A DNA stretch of 64,000 nucleotides, from assembly GCA_000507305.1 (NCBI GenBank), contig DF239314.1:80239-144238 (forward strand), written 5' to 3'. A program made the position numbers and the translations under genes. The DNA is from Breviolum minutum Mf 1.05b.01 (taxonomy: Eukaryota; Sar; Dinophyceae; Suessiales; Symbiodiniaceae). Shown here piece after piece: positions 48,501-56,100 of the stretch (positions are counted from its first letter, which is position 1; each line of letters starts with the position of its first letter). The notes under the pieces were generated by a model. It searched no databases. It was not told where the DNA came from and was given only the letters and a program-made list of their open reading frames with translations.

Positions 48501-50263
48501 TTTTCTTTGGGTGTTTGTGTGTGTGTGCGTGTGTGCGTGTTAATGTTGTTAATCGAATCTTTCGTTGGTGGGCCGGGATCTTAAATTTCCAATCAGAGCC
48601 TGCAAATTCGAAAAATCATGACGCTGACTCATGACCATTGCAAGCAAAACAACGAAAAAAAGAGAATCCCAAATCTAGTTGGTGGTTTTAACCCCTTTGA
48701 AAATATGCTCGTCAAATTGGATCATTTCCCCAGGGTTCGGGAGGAAAATCAAAAATAATTGAAACCACCACCTAGAAATCGTCCTACTCAAAAAACACAC
48801 ACCCCAAGACCCAAGATAACAGGATATAGCACCTGTAGGGTCTACCCCTATAGAAACCTCAAGACAGCTCCTAATGATTTTTAAGAAAAAACGTTGCAAA
48901 TTGTGGCAATTTTTAAAAAAGTACACATAAATAAAAATATAAATAATAATATAATATAATATAAATATAAACTCATAGGGTACTTGGAAAAGGAAAATGA
49001 CAAGCGAGCAACACATTTTTTCTGTCGTGGGAAATCAATTTGTTTCTCCGGAAGCAAAGTGACCAAAGAAGAAACAACAAAATCCACATGATTTGAAGAA
49101 TGCATGGATTGTTTGAGCACATTGTAAGAAATATAAATCCAATCCGCTTGCTAAGAACTATATTCAAAAGGTTGTTTTGTCAAGGGATTCTATAAAGAGA
49201 AGGCTACATCACCTTGGCTCCAACTGGAGGACGCCACGGCACAAGAGGCAGAGTTCCATCTTGCGATATTGATTTGTGCGTAACTTCGCAAATGCCCCCG
49301 TGCTCCCGGGTCAGGTTGGTGATTAAAAACAAAACAACAGGGCTTAGACGATGTGACACCGCAAACACAGCTTCACGATTTGCCTTTTCATCATCACTTT
49401 TCAAAAATCGATGTAATTTTTTATTTTTTCAGAAGAATAAAACAGTTGTATGTGATTTGATTCATTGTTTTCTTTCCGTTTGTAAAGTTGTTTTTTCCCA
49501 TCGTATTCCCATTTTGTCATTGCTAGAAGAGATCATCCCCCACCTGACGGCACTCGGGGTGTGTCTCTAAACGGGTAGCCGGAAATTTAACGTAGACCCT
49601 GCAAGACAGGCCCAAAAACCACTTATAAGTGGGGTTAAACTACTCCATGTTTATGGGTAAACCAACCACACTTACCCACTTAGAAGGCCATATTTATAAG
49701 GGATATGATATAGTTATAACTCCACTTAACACTGGGGCCCATATGGGTTCATCTTGTAAAATAGAGGCCATTTTTCAGACCATTTTCGGTTGGAGCTATC
49801 AAACTTCACAAGGATCAACTCTTATAGAGATGCAAAACTTGTCACAGACTTTGGGGTGTGTTTCCCTGGGGGGGTGGGGATCCAACCTGTTTTTTTTTCT
49901 GTCATAAACCAAAAAAAGTAACATGAAAAAGCGCGGTGGGAAGTATATGCCAGGTGATTCAATTCGTGACCTTTTTGGGATGGTTAAGTGACCCTTTTAA
50001 GGGGTTAAGTGACCTCCAACTAGCGGATGAAAAAATCACTTTGAATCACCCGGATTAAGATGTTCTCGTAAGATGATCTCCCACAGGGTGGCAAAAAATG
50101 GTGATGAATGCCATGATGAATCCGTAAAAAATCACCCACAAAACAGATCCAATTTGAATTGACTCGGGGATCTTGCCTTCCAATTCCAACCCCCCCATCC
50201 TTCCCATTCCAAACCTTCGAAAACAAAGAAATGACCCGATGTTGTGCCCCAGAGAGGTTTCTC
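32598..50263 (-). CDS. Thymidylate kinase (dTMP kinase), multi-exon gene
   Basis: Converts dTMP to dTDP using ATP, the step before dTTP synthesis. Exons, 5' to 3': 50215-50263 (TTSGHFFVFEG), 48279-48337 (LDRSGKSTQSKKLEEYLSK), 46211-46287 (VKWMCFPNRQTAIGATIDLY), 40874-40916 (QLELPDEAVHRLFS), 39789-39824 (ANRWEIAKSIVE), 38862-38934 (TTIICDRYAFSGVAYSVAK), 37562-37644 (WCQNPDRGLPCPDAVFFL), 36176-36232 (VGAARANFGDERYENAEMQ), tentatively 33125-33163 (YVQRVKDIKPIVS), and 32598-32705 (DSLQVIHAEIRAVVDAICSK). All phases agree through 36176. Visible hallmarks are the P-loop EGLDRSGKST split by an intron, FPxRxTxIG, the LF(S)ANRWE segment, DRYxxSGxAY, the GLPxPD strand, and the LID arginine with GxERYEN. 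Donors are GT except GC after 48279 and 36176. The exon covering the region between ERYEN and VHxEI is incomplete, and the true start lies upstream of 50263. The last exon either splices at 32598 or reads on to a stop at 32559. Confidence 0.9.
33453..33550. repeat. R5 variant foldback (CTGAAGTTTAACAT type)
   Basis: TACACCCCTGAAGTTTAACA at the left, TATTAAACTTCAGGGGTGTA at the right, a nearly perfect hairpin. Confidence 0.8.
33660..33810. repeat. R13 repeat
   Basis: AAGGATCCAGATATGTCCTA, AGAAAGGGATTTGCCC, GGGATTGAGA. Copies with the same block order lie at 37930 and, inverted, at 39100. Confidence 0.65.
34920..35281 (-). CDS. Long terminal-exon-like frame inside a thymidylate kinase intron
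   Basis: The minus strand is open for about 360 nt to a TAG. It encodes DWHIARAFLLARLVRGQVGL, then EERFLHLLLGDGLAINRLAR and TGEVADFYYNPNTLAGARII, ending ALDLPFQ. It lies in the intron between the exons at 36176 and 33163, on the same strand, so a readable stop here would end the host transcript if it were retained. It is five times longer than the host's exons and is not interrupted, which suggests a retroposed gene fragment. The family is not recognised. Confidence 0.5.
35395..35432. repeat. R7 half element
   Basis: TGCAGGTAAATATACCATACA then TGAATCCTATATGG. A second half copy is at 35755-35790. Confidence 0.6.
35788..35905. repeat. R5 foldback element
   Basis: CCCCTGAAACTAACAGCC at the left, CCGCTAGTTTTAGGGATGG at the right, ATGATGGTTGGGAGGGAGAC inside. 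Confidence 0.7.
35975..36092. repeat. R5 variant foldback (TAAACTAACAT type)
   Basis: CCCTCTAGTAAACTAACATG at the left; GTCATGGCTATGTTAGATAT at the right. Confidence 0.65.
36306..36438. repeat. R2 foldback element, ATGGTAC subtype
   Basis: CTGGGATGTCCATGATACTT at the left; CTTTCATGGACACCCTAGTA at the right. Confidence 0.75.
36682..36741. repeat. R6 repeat
   Basis: CCTTACTAAACCACCATTTA, then GGTTGGTCGCTATAATTTGC. Nearest match to the sequence flanking the retroelement. Confidence 0.75.
37675..37806. repeat. R2 foldback element, ATGGTAC subtype
   Basis: CTAGGGTGGCCATTGGACTT at the left; TATCATGGACATCCCAGT at the right. It begins 31 bases from the acceptor of the exon ending at 37644. Confidence 0.7.
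37930..38045. repeat. R13 repeat
   Basis: CTAAGGATCCCGATATGTCC, TAGGAAAGGGATTACCC, GGGATTGAGACCATCAATCC. Confidence 0.65.
38119..38195. repeat. R9 repeat
   Basis: CAGGTGATTCAAGCCGTGAC, TTTTGATTCCCCAGTCAC, AAAGGGTCACTTAACC. Confidence 0.65.
39100..39205. repeat. R13 repeat, inverted
   Basis: GGTCTCAATCCCATTCATAG, AATCCCTTTCTTAGGACATA, TCTGGATCCTTAGGG: the reverse of the copy at 33660. Confidence 0.65.
40274..40423. repeat. R1 foldback element
   Basis: CAAGGTCGGCCTTGTAAGCC at the left, core ATATTTTCGGCTATAGGGG, right end GGGGTCCTGCCTTGAAG. Confidence 0.65.
41093..41217. repeat. R1 repeat
   Basis: TATAAATGGCCGAACATAAA, CCCCTATAAGTGGAGTTATG, right end TGGGCCCACCTTGTAGAG. Confidence 0.75.
41397..41525. 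repeat. R4 foldback element
   Basis: TGAGGATCTGTGTTTGAACT at the left; GGTTCCAAACACAGATCCTC at the right, then CTTGGATGTCTAGG. Confidence 0.75.
42061..42178. repeat. R5 variant foldback
   Basis: ACACACCCGAAGATTAACAT at the left; CATGTTAATCTTTCGGGGTA at the right. Confidence 0.8.
42183..42278. repeat. R10 repeat
   Basis: CCATTGAATCCTGGTTGTTT, GGGATCCTTATAATGGC, ATAACTGGATAGTATTTCAT. Confidence 0.7.
42648..42776. repeat. R2 foldback element
   Basis: ACTTGCATGTCCCAGGAAGT at the left; ACTTCCCGGACATCCAAGCA at the right. It marks the left edge of the compositionally different block that follows. Confidence 0.75.
43430..44304 (-). pseudogene. Lysine-rich protein gene, frame-shifted
   Basis: The minus strand encodes a highly charged protein. 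A frame from an ATG at 44293 begins MDQPEGVPPVSKEEKTEAEE. The central 43.7-44.2 kb frame is dominated by K/E/R runs and includes ASGRDAEAALGSQNVTEQGG and VQVPSDAEEADAKEEKPKGR. The end (43430-43670) continues in another frame with ASIEEPEPGRNDASKTSN and closes at a stop after VEDSDGKE. At least two frame changes are needed to join them, so it is a decayed copy or has unrecognised introns. Lysine-rich composition suggests a nuclear or nucleolar protein, but no domain is recognised. Confidence 0.5.
45497..45548 (+). repeat. (AATC)n microsatellite
   Basis: About a dozen AATC units; a looser version spans 44430-44600 and 45560-45650. Open frames through it give NQSI repeats and should not be taken as genes. 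Confidence 0.9.
46036..46146. repeat. R5 foldback element, best copy
   Basis: CTTCCTGAAACTAACATAGC at the left; GGTGCTATGTTAGTTTCAGG at the right. TCCTTTCCTTTTGGGAAGGC forms the loop side. Confidence 0.85.
46354..46474. repeat. R1 repeat
   Basis: CGATCGTTATAAATGGAG, TATAAATGGCCGAAAACAAT, ATAACTAGTAGGGGACC. It lies 67 bases from the acceptor side of the exon ending at 46287. Confidence 0.75.
46485..46577. repeat. R8 half element
   Basis: GTTGATATGGTAAATATCCC, ATACATCCCAGGTGGT, then TTTCTTCCAAACCATCAACA. Confidence 0.65.
47095..47135. repeat. R7 half element
   Basis: AATGTAGGTAAATATGCCAT then ACATGGATCCTATGA. Confidence 0.65.
47800..47852. repeat. R10 partial copy
   Basis: CCCCACATAACTGGGTAGGA then CCCCTATATACCCTAAACAA. 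Confidence 0.65.
47971..48067. repeat. R1 repeat
   Basis: GCACCTACCAGTGGTG, ACCCATATATAAGGCCATTT, GACTCATCTTGTAGAA. Confidence 0.65.
48511..48540 (+). repeat. GT-rich microsatellite
   Basis: Alternating GT/GC run after a T tract, within the intron upstream of the P-loop exon. Confidence 0.85.
49608..49760. repeat. R1 repeat, diverged
   Basis: TTATAAGTGGGGTTAAAC, AGAAGGCCATATTTATAAGG, TGGGGCCCATATGGGTTCAT, then CTTGTAAA. Confidence 0.6.
49950..50052. repeat. R9 foldback element
   Basis: CAGGTGATTCAATTCGTGAC at the left; ATCACTTTGAATCACCCGG at the right. Confidence 0.75.
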
Positions 50264-50273
50264 CTAGCAGCCA

Positions 50274-50441
50274 GACTAGGTGGCCCCCCCTGCGATCGTT
50301 ATAAATGGAGTTTAATTTCTTTTTAACCTATAAGTAGGGCCAGTAGGGTTGTAACCCCAGTTACCCAGTTCTTTTCGGCCCATTTATAGGGGTCCCATAA
50401 CTCCACTTATAAATTAATAACTGTATAGGCATAGGGGCCTA
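50274..50441. repeat. R1 repeat
   Basis: CGATCGTTATAAATGGAG, TTTTCGGCCCATTTATAGGG, ATAGGGGCCTACCTTTGAA. Confidence 0.7.
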
Positions 50442-51684
50442 CCTTTGAACTTTCATCATCCATTTCTTGACAAAACCGTAATTAAGAGGTTATCAAACCA
50501 CCATCACCTTCATGGTGCAGAAAACCACCTTGCGTTGTTTGACTATCCCAACTTTGTGGCTCGATCCTTTTTGACCAGGAGGATAAGGATCCAAAAAAGG
50601 ATCCAAAAAACGCATCCTGCAAGATGGGTCCCAAAAACCAGCGAGTTTAACCCTGAAAAATGGTGGTCGGAAGACTACTTTCCTATTGGGAAGGTAACTT
50701 TTATAGGGGTGAATATGGTTTAATAGAGCCTTACGAAGGGAAACTAATGGTTAATAAGATGAGCCATGTACTTCGGGGTGAAAAGGAAACAGTGAAACCC
50801 ATTTCTGTTCGGCCATTTTTAGGGAGGGGTTTTAATATACATCTAGCAGGGGGCCATCTTGTGTGATGTCACTACGATTCACCCTGAAAAAAACATCTCA
50901 AATTGAAATCTCTGAAAGTCAACATCAAGACCATTAAAGCCGATGATGTCTCCGACAAAAATTGTTGACGAAATAAATCTTTGAAAAAACAATACCATTT
51001 AACAAAAAAACAATAAATTGTCAACTTTGACGGTGAGGGAGAATCTGTTTTGGGGAGGGCGAAGGATTTATCACCCGACTTAAAGTCGCAAGAGAACACT
51101 TCGAATCATCATTCAATCTGATCAAACTCCTGATATCGGGGATGGTCATCATATGGTCATCCCACCGGTATATAAACCCCTAATAACGGGTTGATGACCA
51201 TCCCCTACAGGAAAATTATGGGGAGTTTAGACCCTAGCACATATAGAATCTTTTGGATCTACCCCGCACCCAGGATTTCAGTCACCACCCCGGATTTCTT
51301 CACATGTTTAAGGGGCGAACGGGAAGCTGTAAAAAAAAAAAAGCTAAGCTCATTTGCCAAGGTTGCATCCTGGCTGGGGGGTAGATCCAACAAAATCTCC
51401 AAAAGTTTCCCCATAGTCCAGGACAACAAAAAAAACACACACACACCAACCAAACAAACAAAAAACTTCAGCCTATGCATTGCGGAAAAAAAAAAAACAT
51501 CAACATGGATCAATTGGGGATACACTTTTTCTAGGAACAAAATCACCGCGATAGAGTTGTATAGCACCCCCCCACCACCACCAACTTAAACCCGAAAATA
51601 TTAAGAACAAAAAAGAAGAAGAACGCCGTGCGTGTTTTGTGAAAACGTGTTAAACCGTCACACATGTGTCAAAAAAAAAGCCCC

Positions 51685-51757
51685 ATAGGATCCATGCATG
51701 GTATATTTACCTACATCTACCATATAATTCAGCCAAATGTAGGTAAATATACCAGGT
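51685..51757. repeat. R7 foldback element
   Basis: ATAGGATCCATGCATGGTAT at the left; GTAGGTAAATATACCAGGTC at the right. Confidence 0.7.
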
Positions 51758-51813
51758 CCCATATTTACCTCTGGGAAGGAGGAAAAAAAAACACTCCGAC
51801 GGTTGCGAAAAAC

Positions 51814-51882
51814 CATCTGATCATCTGCCTCCAAAGGAGCATCCAAGAGATTCAAGGCACTTTGCACTCTGGATAGCTCCAC
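51814..51882 (-). CDS. Internal exon upstream of thymidylate kinase, unknown
   Basis: On the minus strand CCGGAG|GTGGAG opens 23 codons reading VELSRVQSALNLLDAPLEAD then DQM, and ends at a GT donor. Start and end phase are both 0, which would allow it to join the phase-0 exon at 50215-50263. It may therefore be an N-terminal exon of the thymidylate kinase transcript, perhaps part of a targeting region or an added domain, or belong to a neighbouring gene. The sequence itself is not recognised. Confidence 0.5.
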
Positions 51883-52634
51883 CTCCGGAGCTAAAAACAC
51901 ATCGATTTTTGTTGGAACCCCCCTTCAAAAAGTCCAAAGGCCGCCATTTCTATAGTTGGTGGTTTCACACCCAATTTTTTTCAACAAACATATTAGGTCA
52001 AAATGGGAATCTTCCCCAAGGTTCGGGGTGAAAATGAAAAAATGTTTCACTGGAGATTTTTTCAATTAGCAATTCCAGCAAACAGCTAGTTTTACGGTCT
52101 TGGACTTGCAGGGGGAACTGCCCAAGTGAACCAACCGTTCAGAACAAAGCCATCAGTGACATTCCATTGAATCCTGATTGGTTCACGATGGAATACTAGT
52201 TTCTAAGGAATCCCTATAAAACTGGGTAGTACAATCAGCAAGTGTACTTGGTGGCTGATGGTAGTCTTGTTGGCTGAGGAGTTCTTTTCCTTGCTGAAAC
52301 AAAAGACTGATGAACTCAACACCTTTGGTCACTTTTTTGATGAAGGATGGTCAGCATTCTCGGCTGATGGTATCACAACAATCGACTCTTAGGAGATCTA
52401 TAAGGAGTCTCCTTCTTGGTCCTGCAAAATGGTCTTTGTGCAACAACCTGTCCCAAAAGTTGTGAATCAAAAACAAGGCTCTGAAACTAAACATCAACGT
52501 GGGTGGCTTGGGGGTCCCTAGAGTTTACCTTGATAGGATGATCATTAAATTACCTATTTTGGGATCATAAAACACTGAAAGTCTACGGTAATTTTGATGG
52601 ATTTGCCGGAAACATCGTGCATTGTTAGGATTGG

Positions 52635-52761
52635 TACTGGTATATCCATGGTATAGTAAATGGATGTGCTAACTCCTATGCTAGTAATTTGTTTACGTCC
52701 CATAAATAGGTAAAATAACCCAACTTACTAACTAGTTGCTAACTTCCCTGGACACCCTGCT
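52635..52761. repeat. R2 repeat, ATGGTAC subtype
   Basis: GGTATATCCATGGTATAGTA at the left; ACTTCCCTGGACACCCTGCT at the right. Confidence 0.7.
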
Positions 52762-52867
52762 GTTGATGGAAGAAATCCTGCACCAGTTGATAGATACTTA
52801 ATCCCATGATTTACAAGGTTTTATACATCCCAGGTGGTGATCGCCGGATTTCTGAACCATCAACAGT
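52761..52867. repeat. R8 foldback element
   Basis: TGCTGTTGATGGAAGAAATC at the left; GATTTCTGAACCATCAACAG at the right. Directly joined to the preceding R2 copy. Confidence 0.8.
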
Positions 52868-52956
52868 AGGTCCCCTTCAAAATGGTGAGCACTTTTAGTG
52901 AGTTACATGACAAAAAAACACCAAATTTAAAGGGGCTGTTGGGGTATAGTACGGTT

Positions 52957-53056
52957 GATCGAAGAAATCCTGCACCAGTTGATATGGTAAATATCCCATT
53001 GTTCATAGGGTTTCATGAAATAATAACAGGTGGTGCAGGATTTCCTCCGGTCCATT
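52957..53056. repeat. R8 foldback element
   Basis: ACGGTTGATCGAAGAAATCC at the left; GGTGCAGGATTTCCTCCGGT at the right. Confidence 0.7.
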
Positions 53057-53076
53057 ACTAAATAAAGGGATCTCCC

Positions 53077-53090
53077 TTACTAAACCATCA
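53077..53090. repeat. Target-site duplication, 3' side of the retroelement
   Basis: TTACTAAACCATCA, identical to 62846-62859. Together with its left context it is the start of an R6 repeat. Confidence 0.85.
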
Positions 53091-53169
53091 CTTTTTGCGG
53101 TCACTTTTTGCGCACTGTTCAATGTCCTCAGTAGAACGGAAGACACTGGCCTCTTCCAAAGTGACCTTC

Positions 53170-56100
53170 CTAAATGTCAACACCTCTCAGAGAGTTGACC
53201 TTGCGAAAAACCGCCTGATTTTCTTGGAGCAATGCTTCCGAGCGCTCCCAAGCTTCAATGCGGATTTGAAAAGAAAAGCACTGTGTCCAAAATTGAATGC
53301 ATTCGGAGTTTGGTTTGATATGCATCACTTTGCATGGTTCATTGGCTGCCATGTACATCCCTTGAAGAAAACGTGACAGCGAATTGGTTCTAGTCACAAA
53401 ATTTCCTTGTCTCGGCTGAGTTGGATTTGTGGACCACCGCTTCGAACTGTTACTGTATTTCAAAGTCGGCATCTTGGCGTCTTCGTACAGCGCATTGATT
53501 TGAAACAAAGAGACCAGTTTCGCTTCCCTGTTTTCGTCAAAGAGACTGTTCCACCAGTCTAAAAACTTTCCAGGACCATCAATCTGATATCGCCGTGGTA
53601 CCGATGTCACTGTTGGCAACGGCTTCATCACGACTAGATCTCGTTGACAGATTCTAGCTGGACGTGGTGCTTTGTCTTCATCAATGACTGTTTGCTTAGT
53701 CCTCACTGCTTGTTTGCCTACTTGCACTATCGTTGTATGTATGGTTTCTCTGAGGGTATGGATTGTCACTATATCTTTTTGTAACTTCAACCATAGTTCC
53801 CAAACATGTGGTGCTGAGAAAACTGCATGTGTTGCAAGTGCATCTGCGATTTCATTGCCTTTGCAACACCACAACTCTGCATCATCTTCCAGAAGGGAAA
53901 AATTTTGGTGGCTGACAACTTTAACTATGACATCAATTCGGTGCTTTATTCTACGGACCAAGTCGCATAAAGGTTGCCATAGATCAGAATCTTTTTGGTT
54001 AGGTTTGATATGGCACTCACTTTTAGCGAACCTTGTCATTCTGTTAAACACCAAATCGTTATCAATAGCGAAAGAAATCATTCCTTCGACTTTGATTGCA
54101 TACTCACACGCTGAGATCAATGCCACGATTTCTGCCCTAACTGCTGTATGGACTAACCCTGGCAAAACCCCACAGGACAAAGGTTTAATTATTTGCTGTT
54201 CTAAACTACCTATTGCTACCCCCCACGAACCTAACTTGCATAGCGGGCTCGTTGGTGCTCTGCATCCTCCGTCTGTGAATAACCAAATATCGGTATGTTT
54301 GCCAAATCCTGATTCATGCTGTTTAGTTCCTAAATCCAAATCGGACAATGCCTGTTGCAGTGGCCGCAGTGATGGTGGTTCCGGCATCCACCCATGAACA
54401 CTGATGGCTGGACTTAGGCTTTTGATGTTTTCTATTTGTTCGCTGTTGACGTGTTTTCTGCAAGTTGCAAACGCTGGACACTCCCAATGTCTATGCATTT
54501 GGCTGTCGGGGCTGTTACAGTGCTTACATGTTGAACTGCTTTCTCTTTTCTGTTTTGAAAAATAATCTTGCGTGAAAAAGGTTCCATTCAAGGATGTCCT
54601 AAGCAAAGCTACTTCTTCAGGTGACCATTTATGCATCCCACTGGTTGTGAGGATCGGACTTGTCTGGTGTAGTCCTTGCAAAGTCTTTCTTTTAGCACAA
54701 ACCCCTTGCACGCGATCTTGCCACCCCTGCACCAATCTGAATTTCAGTTCCTGTGCTGAGGCTGCAAACAAATCTATTACCCTGTTTTGATGGTCTAAGA
54801 ATTCTGTTCTTATTTTCCAACGCCACCCAACTTGAAATAACCTATTGATTAAGACACTGCATGGTCCAGGTGCTGGTCTTAGTTTGGTTCTTTCTAAAAC
54901 TCTGCTGAACATGTAGGCAGCAGTTTCAGGGTTATGAATCTGTCGGAACATAAGCACTGTTGCAACGATGGCATGGAATTGTGGATCATTTTTGGGATTT
55001 TCCACCAACGAGAAATGCATGATTGCTGATGTTCCAGATCGACTGCATTTTAACCCTTTCAGTGCACCCGATCTCAATGGCACATAGAAATCGTCGGGTA
55101 GGTGGACAGAACCTACTGCATGCAAGACCAATGGCCAAGCTTTGACGACTATTGCCCTCAATTTTTGGGTGTATGGCGCTAAGGACATTGCAAGTTTTTG
55201 CCATAATGGTCCCATTTTATCTGCTTTCTTGGTTATTGTCGAATTCGTCGGACACTGACAGTATTGAACGTGTCCACCCAAGTCCCTGGCCCATGTTTTG
55301 ACAACCAAACCTGAGGATTTAAACGCTTTTCTCTCTTCTGGGTCTATGCTCCACAAGTAAGTTTTATTTTGGTCAATTTCCACATCCATGACTTTTGCAA
55401 ATTGTTGAAGTTGCTCTAGACATGTTTCAGTGGTTTGGGCTGATTGGCTGGTGATTTCAATATTGTCAACATATGACCATAGCGTGGCTTGAGTGCACTT
55501 ATGAGCAACCCATTGATGGCAGATCAGATTGGCTGCCAGCATTGCTGTTACGCTAAGTGCGTCACCTTCTGCGAAACCAGTGCATGACCCTACTGGCGGC
55601 CCTACACTTCCACGTATTTTAAATCGACGATGCATCTGGAACAATGCTCTGTTCCATGCTCCAAGTATTTTTGGCGAAACTCCTAATGATGATAGGGCTG
55701 CAAATATCGGGCTTCTGGGCAACAAGTTAAATGCCTTGACTAAATCTATTACGGCCCCTGAAACTCTTTTACCACTAAGCACTGCTTCTTCTATCTCCAT
55801 TTGTACTCCCATCCACACCTGTGATGCTTGCTTTCCCGGCAAGTTACCAGTGCATGTTGCTGGGGAGACACTCTGAAGAAACTGAAGGATTTGTTTAGCC
55901 CTGATTGATCCCCAATTCCGGTATGCAACTGCAAACACAGTTATGGGTCTAAAATCATTGGTAGTTTTTGCGCTATTTATCTTCTCCAATGACACTACGA
56001 ACCCTAAGACAAGCTGCTGCGGCCATGGCTTTCCTGATTCTATCTGTTCAAAGATCCGAAGTAGTTCAAGCACAAGGTCTTTTGGCATTCGCAACAAATC

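Larger units (their letters stand above)
50264..53076. other. Region between the thymidylate kinase exons and the retroelement
   Basis: Holds an R1 copy (50274-50441), R7 (51685-51755), R10, R2 (52635-52761), two R8 copies and one good exon (51814-51882). The remaining sequence, including 50870-51660 and 51900-52150, shows only degraded repeat pieces and A-rich stretches. Confidence 0.5.

Noticed and set aside
49204-49404. Minus-strand open frame with LTREHGGICEVTHKSISQ
   Set aside because: It lies between two kinase exons that join precisely within the P-loop codon, and the opposite strand is equally open. No family match.
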